The notes below the pieces were generated by a model. It was not told the origin of the DNA. It ran no database searches and was given only the letters and a program-made list of their open reading frames with translations. The translations under genes were made by a program, and so were the position numbers. From Chitinophagales bacterium (GTDB lineage Bacteria > Bacteroidota > Bacteroidia > Chitinophagales > Saprospiraceae): a stretch of 15,986 nucleotides of DNA. Every line of letters begins with the position of its first letter. The stretch's first letter is position 1. The stretch spans positions 1-15,986 of the forward strand of contig JAAFHQ010000038.1 in assembly GCA_013298445.1 (NCBI GenBank). Direction: 5' to 3'. Positions 6,947 to 14,527 of this stretch are shown in pieces.

Positions 6947-9076
6947 ATGATGGAAATCAAGAACGAAATTCTTTATCGGATTTACTTCTTGTTGTTCGGT
7001 ATCTTCATACCGGCCGCCGTCATTATGGTATACCGCACCATCGTTATCAGTGCAGTACAGGGAGAAGCGTGGCGTCAACAGGGCAAGGACAACTATGTGC
7101 GTTTTAAAGCCATCGAAGCCGATCGGGGGAACATCCTGGCTTTGGATGGCAGTGTGTTGTCTACTTCTATCCCTTATTTCGATTTGTACTTCGACCCAGT
7201 AGCGCCCCAGATCAAGGATTTTAATGAAAACATTGATTCTTTGTCTTACTGTTTGGCCAGCTATGTAGATGATACTTACACACCTGGAGGTTTGCGCGAC
7301 TACCTCATCCGGGCCCGGGCCGATTCCAGCAACCGCCATATCCTGATCAAAAAAGGGGCCACCTTTATTGATAAAGCCAAAATCGAGCAGTATCCACTGT
7401 TTAACAAAGGTCGTTTTCGGGGAGGTTTGATCGTTGAACAGCGCAATGAGCGCCGCCGCCCATTCGGATTGTTGGCTCAACGTACTATTGGGTATGTACG
7501 GGAAAATGCCAAACCTGTTGGAATTGAAGGTGCCATGGATTCGATCCTGCGCGGTCAGCCCGGCGGGCAAATGATGATTCGGGTGGATGCCAAAAAAGAC
7601 ATCTGGTTGCCTTTGGAAGACCTCACTGCCATGGACCCCAAAAGTGGAGACGATGTGCTCACCACCATTGATGTCAATATCCAGGACATTGTGGAAAATG
7701 CCCTTTTGCGGGGTATGAATGCCCACGACGCAGAGTGGGGAACCGCAGTTGTGATGGATGTAAAAACTGGTGCCATCCGCGCCATTGCCAATTTGGGCCG
7801 CGGAGAAACCGGCTGGTGGGAATCGTTCAACTATGCCATCGGGTCATCGGTTGAACCAGGTTCTACCTTTAAAACAGCAACCATGTTGGCACTTCTGGAG
7901 GACAACGTAATCAAACTCCAGGATTCGATCAACATCAATCATGGCAAAGCACAGTTTTTTGAACAACTAATGGTAGACGCTTCGACCGAAAGCATCGATT
8001 TAGATACCATTTCAATCCAAAAAGCTTTTGAAATATCTTCCAACGTAGGGATTGCCGGCTTGGCTCAGCGTTTTTATGGCTCCGGAAATGGACCAGATCG
8101 TTTTATCCGCCGACTCAAACAGTTCAATTTACATTTGCCATCAGGCGTAGAAATTGAAGGGGAAGCCAATCCTTATTTGAAAGAAGCCTTTAGTGAAACC
8201 TGGAGTGGTATTTCCTTGCCCTGGATTTCACATGGCTACGAACTACGCATCACTCCGCTGCAACTGTTGGCTTTTTACAATTCCATCGCCAACAATGGGA
8301 CGATGATGAAACCCTATTTGGTTGCGGGCACTCAACGGTATGGCGAAATTCTGGAAGAGTTTCCACCAACGGTAGTAAAAAGGCAGATTGCGTCCGCGAA
8401 CTCGATTCAACGCATTCGCGAATTGTTGGAAGGGGTAGTCAATGATGGTACGGCCAAAAAGTTAAAAACGGACGCTTACAATTTCGCGGGTAAAACGGGT
8501 ACAGCGCAAATCAACTACAAACGCAGTGGTAAAAACATCCAAGTTGGTGGTTACCGAGCTTCATTCGTAGGGTATTTCCCTGCTGAAAACCCTCGTTATT
8601 CCTGTATTGTGGTGATCCATAGGCCACGCAAAGCCGGTTTTTATGGCTCAGATGTGGCTGGTCCAATTTTCCGGGAAGTGGCCGATAAAATCATGGCTAC
8701 GGGTACCAACCACCAAACTCCGGTCAATCTGGCCGAACGGCCCCCCATAAAAACCGAAGCCCTCCCAGGTTTGGATGCTGGTGCTGCTGGGGATTTACGT
8801 ACGGCCATGAAATACCTGGACCTCCCATTTTATGGGCGCCCTGGAACCGAAATGGCAGTAATCCGCACTCATGCCGATTCCATCCTTTTCCAGGATCGGG
8901 TATTGACGGAGCGGGTTGTACCGAACGTATTGGGAATGACTTTAAGAGACGCCTTATACGCCCTGGAAAATGCCGGGCTTAAGGTCAGGCTCAATGGGGT
9001 AGGGAAGGTGATCAGTCAATCGATACCGCCCAATTCCAAAATACGTGGACAGACGATATCAATAACCTTGCGATGA
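6947..9076 (+). CDS. ftsI: Septal peptidoglycan transpeptidase FtsI (PBP3/PBP2x class) with one PASTA domain
   Basis: This is a class B penicillin-binding protein that cross-links septal peptidoglycan in the periplasm, partnered with FtsW. The 709 residues comprise a single N-terminal membrane anchor (about 9-31), a pedestal domain beginning near the EADRGNILALDG motif, and a transpeptidase domain. All three active-site motifs are present: S306-TFK (nucleophile Ser306), S364-S-N366 and K516-T-G518. A single C-terminal PASTA domain (about 657-709, starting VVPNVLGMT) is present, unlike E. coli FtsI. It may bind glycan or muropeptide. Two adjacent ATG codons (6947 and 6950) make the start uncertain by one residue. 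The stop overlaps the murE start in ATGA, so the two are translationally coupled. Confidence 0.96.
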   Translation: MMEIKNEILYRIYFLLFGIFIPAAVIMVYRTIVISAVQGEAWRQQGKDNYVRFKAIEADRGNILALDGSVLSTSIPYFDLYFDPVAPQIKDFNENIDSLSYCLASYVDDTYTPGGLRDYLIRARADSSNRHILIKKGATFIDKAKIEQYPLFNKGRFRGGLIVEQRNERRRPFGLLAQRTIGYVRENAKPVGIEGAMDSILRGQPGGQMMIRVDAKKDIWLPLEDLTAMDPKSGDDVLTTIDVNIQDIVENALLRGMNAHDAEWGTAVVMDVKTGAIRAIANLGRGETGWWESFNYAIGSSVEPGSTFKTATMLALLEDNVIKLQDSININHGKAQFFEQLMVDASTESIDLDTISIQKAFEISSNVGIAGLAQRFYGSGNGPDRFIRRLKQFNLHLPSGVEIEGEANPYLKEAFSETWSGISLPWISHGYELRITPLQLLAFYNSIANNGTMMKPYLVAGTQRYGEILEEFPPTVVKRQIASANSIQRIRELLEGVVNDGTAKKLKTDAYNFAGKTGTAQINYKRSGKNIQVGGYRASFVGYFPAENPRYSCIVVIHRPRKAGFYGSDVAGPIFREVADKIMATGTNHQTPVNLAERPPIKTEALPGLDAGAAGDLRTAMKYLDLPFYGRPGTEMAVIRTHADSILFQDRVLTERVVPNVLGMTLRDALYALENAGLKVRLNGVGKVISQSIPPNSKIRGQTISITLR

Positions 9077-10554
9077 AAGAAGACATGGATCAAGCTGGCA
9101 AAACCTTAAAATCATTGCTGCAAGGGCTAAAACCTTTGCAGATTTTGGGTTCGACAGACATCGCGATTGAGGAAGTGATTTTTGATTCCCGCAAGGCGGG
9201 CCCGAATAAATTGTTTGTAGCCGTAAAAGGAGTGCAGGTGGATGGCCACCAGTTTATTCCTCAGGTTTTACAAGCAAACACCCGCGCCCTGATTGTGGAA
9301 ACGATACCGGAAAACGTTCCGGATCAGGTAACCATTGTTCAAGTTGCCAATTCAGCTCAAGCCCTGGGCTTTTTGTCCTCCGCTTTTTATGAGCACCCCT
9401 CCCACCAACTCAACCTGGTTGGTGTAACGGGCACGAATGGCAAAACCACAACGGTTACTTTACTCTATGACCTATTTAGTGGTTTAGGCTTCAAATGTGG
9501 TTTGCTATCAACAGTAGAAAATCGCATTGCCGGCCAGGTGATCGCTTCCACCCACACAACGCCCGATGCCGTAGCCATCAACGCATTGTTGGCCCAGATG
9601 GTGGAAGCTGGTTGTGAATATGCCTTTATGGAAGTGAGTTCTCATGCGGTCGATCAAGGCCGGATTGCTGGACTGGACTTCAAAGGGGCCATTTTCACAA
9701 ACATCACCCATGATCACCTGGATTACCATAAAACGTTTGACCAGTACATCCGTGCCAAAAAGGGCTTTTTTGACCAATTGTCTAAAAAAGCTTTTGCCTT
9801 GGTCAATGTTGACGACAAACGGGGGATGGTAATGACCCAAAACACGGCTGCAACGGTTTACCGCTACAGCCTGCGGCAAATGGCCGAATTTCGGGCCCGC
9901 ATCATCGAGAACAGCCTAACGGGGCTGCATCTGGACATTGACAATCAGGACTTTTATGGCCGCCTGATCGGTGAGTTCAACGCCTACAACCTCCTGGCAG
10001 TATATGCCACAGCAGTTTTGCTGGAACAGGACAAAGTAGACACCCTCACCCAACTGAGCCAGCTCAAAGCAGCGGAAGGCCGCTTCGACTATGTACTCGA
10101 CGCCAAGCGCAAGGTCACTGCAATCGTGGACTACGCCCATACGCCGGATGCCTTGGAAAAAGTGCTGGAAACCATCCAGGCACTGCGTAAAGCAGATTCC
10201 AAAGTGCTGACCGTAGTCGGTTGTGGTGGCGATCGCGACCGGACCAAACGGCCCACCATGGCGAAAGTGGCTTGTCAATACAGCGATCAGGTGATCCTGA
10301 CCAGCGACAATCCACGTTCGGAAGAACCGGAAGCCATCATCCGTGAGATGGAGGCTGGCGTTCCTGCCGAAGCACGTCGACAGGTACTGAGCATCACCGA
10401 CCGCAAAGAAGCCATTCGTACGGCTTGCCGTTTGGCGCAAAGTGGTGATGTGGTGTTGGTTGCGGGCAAAGGCCATGAAAAATACCAGGAAATTAAGGGG
10501 GTGAAACATCCCTTTGACGATAAGGAAATTCTGAACGAAGAATTTTCGCATTAG
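9073..10554 (+). CDS. murE: UDP-MurNAc-L-Ala-D-Glu ligase MurE, predicted meso-diaminopimelate-specific
   Basis: MurE is a cytoplasmic ATP-dependent ligase that adds the third residue of the stem peptide. The 493-residue protein has the N-terminal UDP-binding domain, a Mur ATPase P-loop GTNGKTTT (120-127) and the ITHDHLDYHKTF and YIRAKKGFF segments; the latter includes the lysine expected to be carbamylated. The substrate-selecting motif DNPR is at 412-415, followed by SEEP. In characterised enzymes DNPR indicates meso-diaminopimelate rather than lysine, so the organism probably has mDAP-type peptidoglycan. The start overlaps the ftsI stop (ATGA). A second ATG at 9085 is a possible alternative. 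The stop codon lies inside a 9-bp hairpin stem (10551-10575). No murF follows, unlike E. coli. Confidence 0.96.
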   Translation: MKEDMDQAGKTLKSLLQGLKPLQILGSTDIAIEEVIFDSRKAGPNKLFVAVKGVQVDGHQFIPQVLQANTRALIVETIPENVPDQVTIVQVANSAQALGFLSSAFYEHPSHQLNLVGVTGTNGKTTTVTLLYDLFSGLGFKCGLLSTVENRIAGQVIASTHTTPDAVAINALLAQMVEAGCEYAFMEVSSHAVDQGRIAGLDFKGAIFTNITHDHLDYHKTFDQYIRAKKGFFDQLSKKAFALVNVDDKRGMVMTQNTAATVYRYSLRQMAEFRARIIENSLTGLHLDIDNQDFYGRLIGEFNAYNLLAVYATAVLLEQDKVDTLTQLSQLKAAEGRFDYVLDAKRKVTAIVDYAHTPDALEKVLETIQALRKADSKVLTVVGCGGDRDRTKRPTMAKVACQYSDQVILTSDNPRSEEPEAIIREMEAGVPAEARRQVLSITDRKEAIRTACRLAQSGDVVLVAGKGHEKYQEIKGVKHPFDDKEILNEEFSH

Positions 10555-10575
10555 CTTGTTTAATGGACAAGCTAA
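10551..10575 (+). terminator. Hairpin overlapping the murE stop codon
   Basis: TTAGCTTGT (10551-10559) pairs perfectly with ACAAGCTAA (10567-10575) around a 7-nt loop. The left arm contains the murE stop. No long T-run follows, so as a terminator it would be weak. It may instead attenuate transcription or protect the upstream message end. Confidence 0.4.
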
Positions 10576-10608
10576 AATTGAGGCTTTGTGGATAACTCTT
10601 GCGCCACC

Positions 10609-10642
10609 AAAAGTGGAAAGCAGGGGAGAATTGCTATTTTTG
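10609..10642 (+). promoter_or_regulatory. Possible internal promoter of mraY with MraZ-like boxes
   Basis: TATTTTTG at 10635-10642 matches TAnnTTTG. Upstream, AAAAGTGGAAA at 10609-10619 is identical to an 11-base stretch in the mraZ operator (4953-4963), at nearly the same distance from the -7 element (15 nt versus 17 nt). GTGGA (10613-10617) and GGGGA (10623-10627) are 10 nt apart, the MraZ pitch. No good -33 TTG is present. The claim rests on short matches only. Confidence 0.35.
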
Positions 10643-10673
10643 CGCCACTACTAAAAGTAAAATAGGGTGTTTG

Positions 10674-10696
10674 CCAGTTGCTTCAAAAACAACTGG
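10674..10696 (+). other. Hairpin in the mraY leader
   Basis: CCAGTTG (10674-10680) and CAACTGG (10690-10696) form a 7-bp perfect stem with a 9-nt loop, ending 22 nt before the mraY ATG. No T-run follows. A role in mRNA stability or translation is possible but unsupported. Confidence 0.35.
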
Positions 10697-10718
10697 ATCC
10701 TTACAATCATCAAGACTT

Positions 10719-11987
10719 ATGCTGATTAACTTAGTCGATTGGCTTAAAGCCAATTTTGGGCACTTTCTAGGCTCTGGTTTGTTTCAGTACATTACTTTCC
10801 GGGCCGGGGTAGCAATCATTCTTTCCCTGATCATTTCAATGGTGTTGGGCGGACGTATCATCAAGTATTTGCAAAAGCAACAAATTGGTGAAACCATCCG
10901 CGAACTCGGCCTGGAAGGGCAGACCTCTAAAAAAGGTACTCCCACTATGGGCGGAGTGATCATCATTTTGGCCATCCTGATTCCTTGCCTCCTGATGTCC
11001 AAACTCGACAACATCTACGTCATCATTATGGTGGTTACAACCTCCTGGATGGCGATCATTGGTTTTGTCGACGACTACATCAAGGTCTTTATGAAAAATA
11101 AAGAAGGCCTGAGCGGGCGCTACAAAATCATCGGCCAGGTGGTACTGGGCATTATCATTGCTACGGCGATGATCTTCAACCCGGACATCAAGGTGCGGAT
11201 GGAAACCAATGCGGCACAAGAAGCAGGCTTAGCGGAGTCGGATCGGGTCAGTAGTTTCATCTATTCTCAAGAACCAGATGGAACAGCGGTCCAAAAAGCG
11301 GACTACAAAACCAACGTCACCAACGTGCCCTTTTTGAAAAACAACCACTTGGATTACGCCTGGCTCATGCCGGGTGGCCCGGAGTCGGACAAAAAGTGGC
11401 TGTGGTTGTTGTACATCCCTTTCATCATTATCGTGGTAACGGCGGTATCCAATGCTGCTAACCTGACGGATGGAATTGATGGACTGGCAACGGGAGTTTC
11501 GGGAATCATTGGTGCTACGCTGGGCATTTTAGCCTACGTTTCTTCCAACGCAATTGCCGCCAACTACCTCAATATCCTGCATTTACCAGGGACCGAGGAA
11601 TTGGTGGTCTTTGCAGCCTGTTTGGTCGGGGCATGTATCGGCTTTTTGTGGTACAACGCCTTTCCTGCGCAGGTATTCATGGGAGACACGGGCAGTTTGA
11701 CCCTTGGCGGTATCATTGCAGCTTTGGCCATTTTGCTCCGCAAAGAGTTGTTGATCCCCATGCTGTGTGGGATTTTTGTGGTAGAAAACTTGTCCGTAGT
11801 AATACAAGTGGCCTACTTCAAATACACCAAGCGGAAATACGGCGAAGGCCGCAGGATTTTCTTGATGTCACCTTTGCACCACCACTATCAGAAAAAAGGG
11901 ATGCATGAGGTGAAAATTGTGACCCGCTTTTGGATCGTCGGGATTTTATTGGCCGTGATGACCATCATTACCCTTAAAATCCGCTAG
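10719..11987 (+). CDS. mraY: Phospho-MurNAc-pentapeptide transferase MraY
   Basis: MraY is a polytopic inner-membrane enzyme that transfers phospho-MurNAc-pentapeptide from UDP to undecaprenyl phosphate, making lipid I. The 422-residue protein (start at 10719, first residues MLINLVDWL) shows the family motifs in order: KKGTPTMGG, the Asp pair in FVDDYIK, NLTDGIDGLATG, FMGDTGSL and the histidine motif SPLHHHYQKKG. An in-frame TTG further upstream (10599) would add 40 residues with no family character, so I rejected it. It is longer than the 360-residue E. coli protein. The extra length is mainly a loop of about 70 residues between the 4th and 5th membrane spans (about 154-226), expected on the periplasmic side. 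A 164-bp gap with two hairpins precedes it, the longest break in the cluster after mraZ-rsmH. Confidence 0.97.
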   Translation: MLINLVDWLKANFGHFLGSGLFQYITFRAGVAIILSLIISMVLGGRIIKYLQKQQIGETIRELGLEGQTSKKGTPTMGGVIIILAILIPCLLMSKLDNIYVIIMVVTTSWMAIIGFVDDYIKVFMKNKEGLSGRYKIIGQVVLGIIIATAMIFNPDIKVRMETNAAQEAGLAESDRVSSFIYSQEPDGTAVQKADYKTNVTNVPFLKNNHLDYAWLMPGGPESDKKWLWLLYIPFIIIVVTAVSNAANLTDGIDGLATGVSGIIGATLGILAYVSSNAIAANYLNILHLPGTEELVVFAACLVGACIGFLWYNAFPAQVFMGDTGSLTLGGIIAALAILLRKELLIPMLCGIFVVENLSVVIQVAYFKYTKRKYGEGRRIFLMSPLHHHYQKKGMHEVKIVTRFWIVGILLAVMTIITLKIR

Positions 11988-11991
11988 AACC

Positions 11992-13314
11992 ATGAGCCTC
12001 GATCAAAAATTGAATATCGCCATTCTGGGCGCTGGCGAAAGCGGCGTCGGAGCAGCAATATTGGCTTTGCAAAAAGGCCACGAAGTATTTGTATCTGACA
12101 AAGGTCAGATCAAAGAACAGTACAAAACGGAGTTGAACCAGCAAGGGATCGCTTTTGAAGAAGGCAGTCATGACCATGAACGCATCCTGGCCGCAGACCT
12201 GATCATCAAAAGCCCTGGTATCCCGGATAAGGCCCCCCTTTTACAGGAAATTTTCCAAAAAGGATTGCCAGTCATCTCCGAAATTGAATTTGCAGCGCGG
12301 TATACCCAACATTTTACCATCGGCATCACCGGAAGCAATGGTAAAACGACCACGACCAACCTGACCCACCACCTGCTCGCCAAAGCGGGCCTGGATGTGG
12401 CGATGGGTGGGAATGTAGGCAAAAGTTTCGCCCGAATTGTGGCCGAACGTGACTATGCCTACTACGTGTTGGAACTGAGTAGCTTCCAGTTGGAAGGCAT
12501 TCAGGAATACCGCCCGGACATCTCGATGATTTTGAACATTACGCCCGACCATTTGGATCGTTACAACTACCAATTGGAAAATTACGCGGCGGCAAAGTTC
12601 AACATCGTACGAGCACAAGAGGCCAGGGATACTTTTTTGTACAATGCCGACGACCCCAATGTGGGTGGGCAACTGCAAAAACACCCTACTCAGGCTAAAC
12701 CGGTAGCCATTTCCTCTAGCATGACGGAGGGCACTCGCCTTAAAGTTGGCGGGTTTACATTTGAAATGAGTACAACTCCATTGATGGGGCAGCACAATTA
12801 CATGAACGCACTGTTTGCTGTGCAAACTGCGCTTCAACTGGGCATTGCGCCCGCTGTAATCCAGGAAGGTTTGAACACCTTCGTGAATGCTCCCCACCGA
12901 CTCGAAAAAGTAGCTACTGTAAATGGTGTGGAATACATCAACGACAGCAAAGCGACCAACGTCGATTCGGTGTATTACGCCCTGCAAGCCATGACCAAAC
13001 CCACCGTTTGGATCGTGGGCGGCCAGGACAAAGGCAACGACTACGGGCCTCTGCTCGATTTTGTCAAAGCCAAAGTCAAAGCCATTGTGTGCATGGGGCT
13101 GGACAATAGCAAAATTGTCCAAAGCTTCAATGGAGTCATCGATACAATTGTGGAAACCGGATCGGCGGTGGAAGCGGTACAACAAGCAACGCGATTAGCG
13201 ATTGCCGGGGATACCGTTTTACTTTCTCCCGCATGCGCCAGTTTCGACTTATTCAAAAACTACGAAGACCGTGGCGAGCAATTTAAAGCCGCAGTTCTTC
13301 AGTTGAGTGAATAG
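11992..13314 (+). CDS. murD: UDP-N-acetylmuramoylalanine--D-glutamate ligase MurD
   Basis: MurD is a cytoplasmic ATP-dependent ligase that adds D-glutamate to UDP-MurNAc-L-Ala. The 440 residues fit the family (E. coli 438). Three Mur domains are recognisable. The N-terminal Rossmann-like domain begins ILGAGESGVGAA. The central domain has the P-loop GSNGKTTTT (114-122), ELSSFQLE and NITPDHLDRY. The C-terminal domain starts near the NDSKATN segment and ends LSPACASFDLFKNYEDRGEQF, a MurD hallmark. The start is 4 nt after the mraY stop without a recognisable ribosome site, so coupling to mraY is likely. An AT-rich inverted repeat follows the stop before ftsW. Confidence 0.97.
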   Translation: MSLDQKLNIAILGAGESGVGAAILALQKGHEVFVSDKGQIKEQYKTELNQQGIAFEEGSHDHERILAADLIIKSPGIPDKAPLLQEIFQKGLPVISEIEFAARYTQHFTIGITGSNGKTTTTNLTHHLLAKAGLDVAMGGNVGKSFARIVAERDYAYYVLELSSFQLEGIQEYRPDISMILNITPDHLDRYNYQLENYAAAKFNIVRAQEARDTFLYNADDPNVGGQLQKHPTQAKPVAISSSMTEGTRLKVGGFTFEMSTTPLMGQHNYMNALFAVQTALQLGIAPAVIQEGLNTFVNAPHRLEKVATVNGVEYINDSKATNVDSVYYALQAMTKPTVWIVGGQDKGNDYGPLLDFVKAKVKAIVCMGLDNSKIVQSFNGVIDTIVETGSAVEAVQQATRLAIAGDTVLLSPACASFDLFKNYEDRGEQFKAAVLQLSE

Positions 13315-13316
13315 CT

Positions 13317-13375
13317 AAAAGTAAAAAGCGAAAAGTAATCGCTGATTTACTTTTCGCTTTTCGCTTTTAACTTTT
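13317..13375. repeat. AT-rich inverted repeat between murD and ftsW
   Basis: A 15-bp perfect stem (13324-13338 with 13347-13361) surrounds an 8-nt loop. An outer 6-bp stem (AAAAGT at 13317-13322 with ACTTTT at 13370-13375) extends it across an internal loop. The sequence is made of AAAAGT and AAAAGCG-like words. The right side is T-rich, so it could act as a partial terminator inside the operon. It fills almost the whole 68-bp gap and ends 7 nt before the ftsW ATG. Confidence 0.7.
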
Positions 13376-13382
13376 CACTATT

Positions 13383-14522
13383 ATGAGCGTTTTTGCGAGA
13401 ATCAGTTCAGAATTGCAGGGGGATCGTTCCATATGGGCGGTGCTGTCCATTTTGGCAGTATTCTCGCTGTTGGTGGTGTATAGCTCCACAGGTACATTGG
13501 CTTATGCAAAAGGTGGAGGCAATACTGAGGCTTTCCTTGTTCGACAAACTGTATTTGTGATTGGTGGGTTGTTGATTACCTATTTTTGCCACACCTTTAA
13601 TTATATGCGCTTTCACCGAGCGGCTCCTTATTTGTTTTTCATTGCCTTACTTCTATTGTTTTACACCCTGTTTTTTGGGGCCAACATCAACGATGCCCGA
13701 CGCTGGGTTGCCATTCCCTTTACCGGTTTGACTTTCCAAACTTCGGATTTCGCCAAAATTGCGCTGGTGATTTATGTAGCCCGCTCCATTTCTGCCAAAC
13801 AGGATTACATCAAAGACTGGAAATCGGCCTTTATTCCAATCATCGTACCCGTCCTCATCGTTTGTGGATTGATCGCTCCGGCGGACCTTTCCACTGGCGT
13901 TTTGTTGTTTTTTACCTGCCTGATGATGATGTTCGTGGGGCGGGTTGATGTACGTTTCATCATCGCCCTCTTGGTGTTGGGCTTGATGGTTTTTGCGCTC
14001 TTGATCTTTTCAGCAGATGCTTTTCCCGGATTTATTCGGGTAGATACCTGGTCTTCCCGGATTCGGGATTTTGTGACCAACCCAGATGGAGGTTATCAGG
14101 TGCAGCAAGCCAAAATCGCCATCGCCAACGGCGAGTGGTTTGGTGTAGGGCCTGGCAACAGCATTCAACGCAACTACTTGCCTTCTCCCTATTCCGACTT
14201 CATCTATGCTATTTTATGCGAAGAGTATGGTGTGATCGGTGGGGTGATTGTGATTTCGATGTACATCATTCTCTTTTTCCGCATTACCCGCCTGGTGACC
14301 AAGAGTTCCAAAGCGTTTGGAGCAATGGTAGCCTTGGGTTTGGGAATACTACTGATCACACAGGCTTTTGTCAATATTGCTACGGCACTACACCTGATTC
14401 CAGTGGCCGGGGTTACGCTACCCATGGTGAGCCGAGGGGGGACTTCCACTTTGTTCACTTGTATTGCGTTTGGGATTATTCTTAGTGTGAGCCGATTTGT
14501 AGAACTAAACGAAGCAGACTAA
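13383..14522 (+). CDS. ftsW: Septal peptidoglycan glycosyltransferase FtsW (SEDS family)
   Basis: FtsW polymerises lipid II into glycan strands at the division septum in complex with FtsI. The 379-residue polytopic protein begins with a short cytoplasmic tail and a first span (LSILAVFSLLVVYSS). The SEDS hallmark block GPGNSIQRNYLPSPYSDFIYAILCEEYG starts near residue 256; I align Asp272 in SDFIYA with the catalytic Asp of characterised SEDS enzymes. The usual PExHTDF form is replaced here by PSPYSDF. A further family segment, PADLSTG, is near residue 168, and VSRGGTS is in the last loop. By context (dcw cluster, next to murG) it is FtsW rather than RodA. The murG start lies 5 nt after its stop. 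Confidence 0.95.
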   Translation: MSVFARISSELQGDRSIWAVLSILAVFSLLVVYSSTGTLAYAKGGGNTEAFLVRQTVFVIGGLLITYFCHTFNYMRFHRAAPYLFFIALLLLFYTLFFGANINDARRWVAIPFTGLTFQTSDFAKIALVIYVARSISAKQDYIKDWKSAFIPIIVPVLIVCGLIAPADLSTGVLLFFTCLMMMFVGRVDVRFIIALLVLGLMVFALLIFSADAFPGFIRVDTWSSRIRDFVTNPDGGYQVQQAKIAIANGEWFGVGPGNSIQRNYLPSPYSDFIYAILCEEYGVIGGVIVISMYIILFFRITRLVTKSSKAFGAMVALGLGILLITQAFVNIATALHLIPVAGVTLPMVSRGGTSTLFTCIAFGIILSVSRFVELNEAD

Positions 14523-14527
14523 AGATT

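Noticed and set aside
6830..7726. Long open frame on the minus strand (298 codons)
   Set aside because: It lies antisense to ftsL/ftsI, whose motifs are certain; the translation has no recognisable domain and no initiation context.
9916..10551. Minus-strand open frame of 211 codons
   Set aside because: It is antisense to the well-defined murE C-terminal domain and shows no family features.
10599..10718. Upstream TTG start extending MraY by 40 residues
   Set aside because: The extension has no MraY homology character, contains the candidate promoter and a hairpin, and the ATG at 10719 gives a normal N terminus.
10555..10718. Missing or decayed murF between murE and mraY
   Set aside because: The gap is only 164 bp with no MurF-like coding remnant. 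Absence of murF from this position is, as far as I know, common in Bacteroidota, with the gene elsewhere.
12241..13185. Long open frame on the minus strand (314 codons)
   Set aside because: It is entirely antisense to murD, is rich in His, Val and Phe as expected of a shadow frame, and has no recognisable motif.
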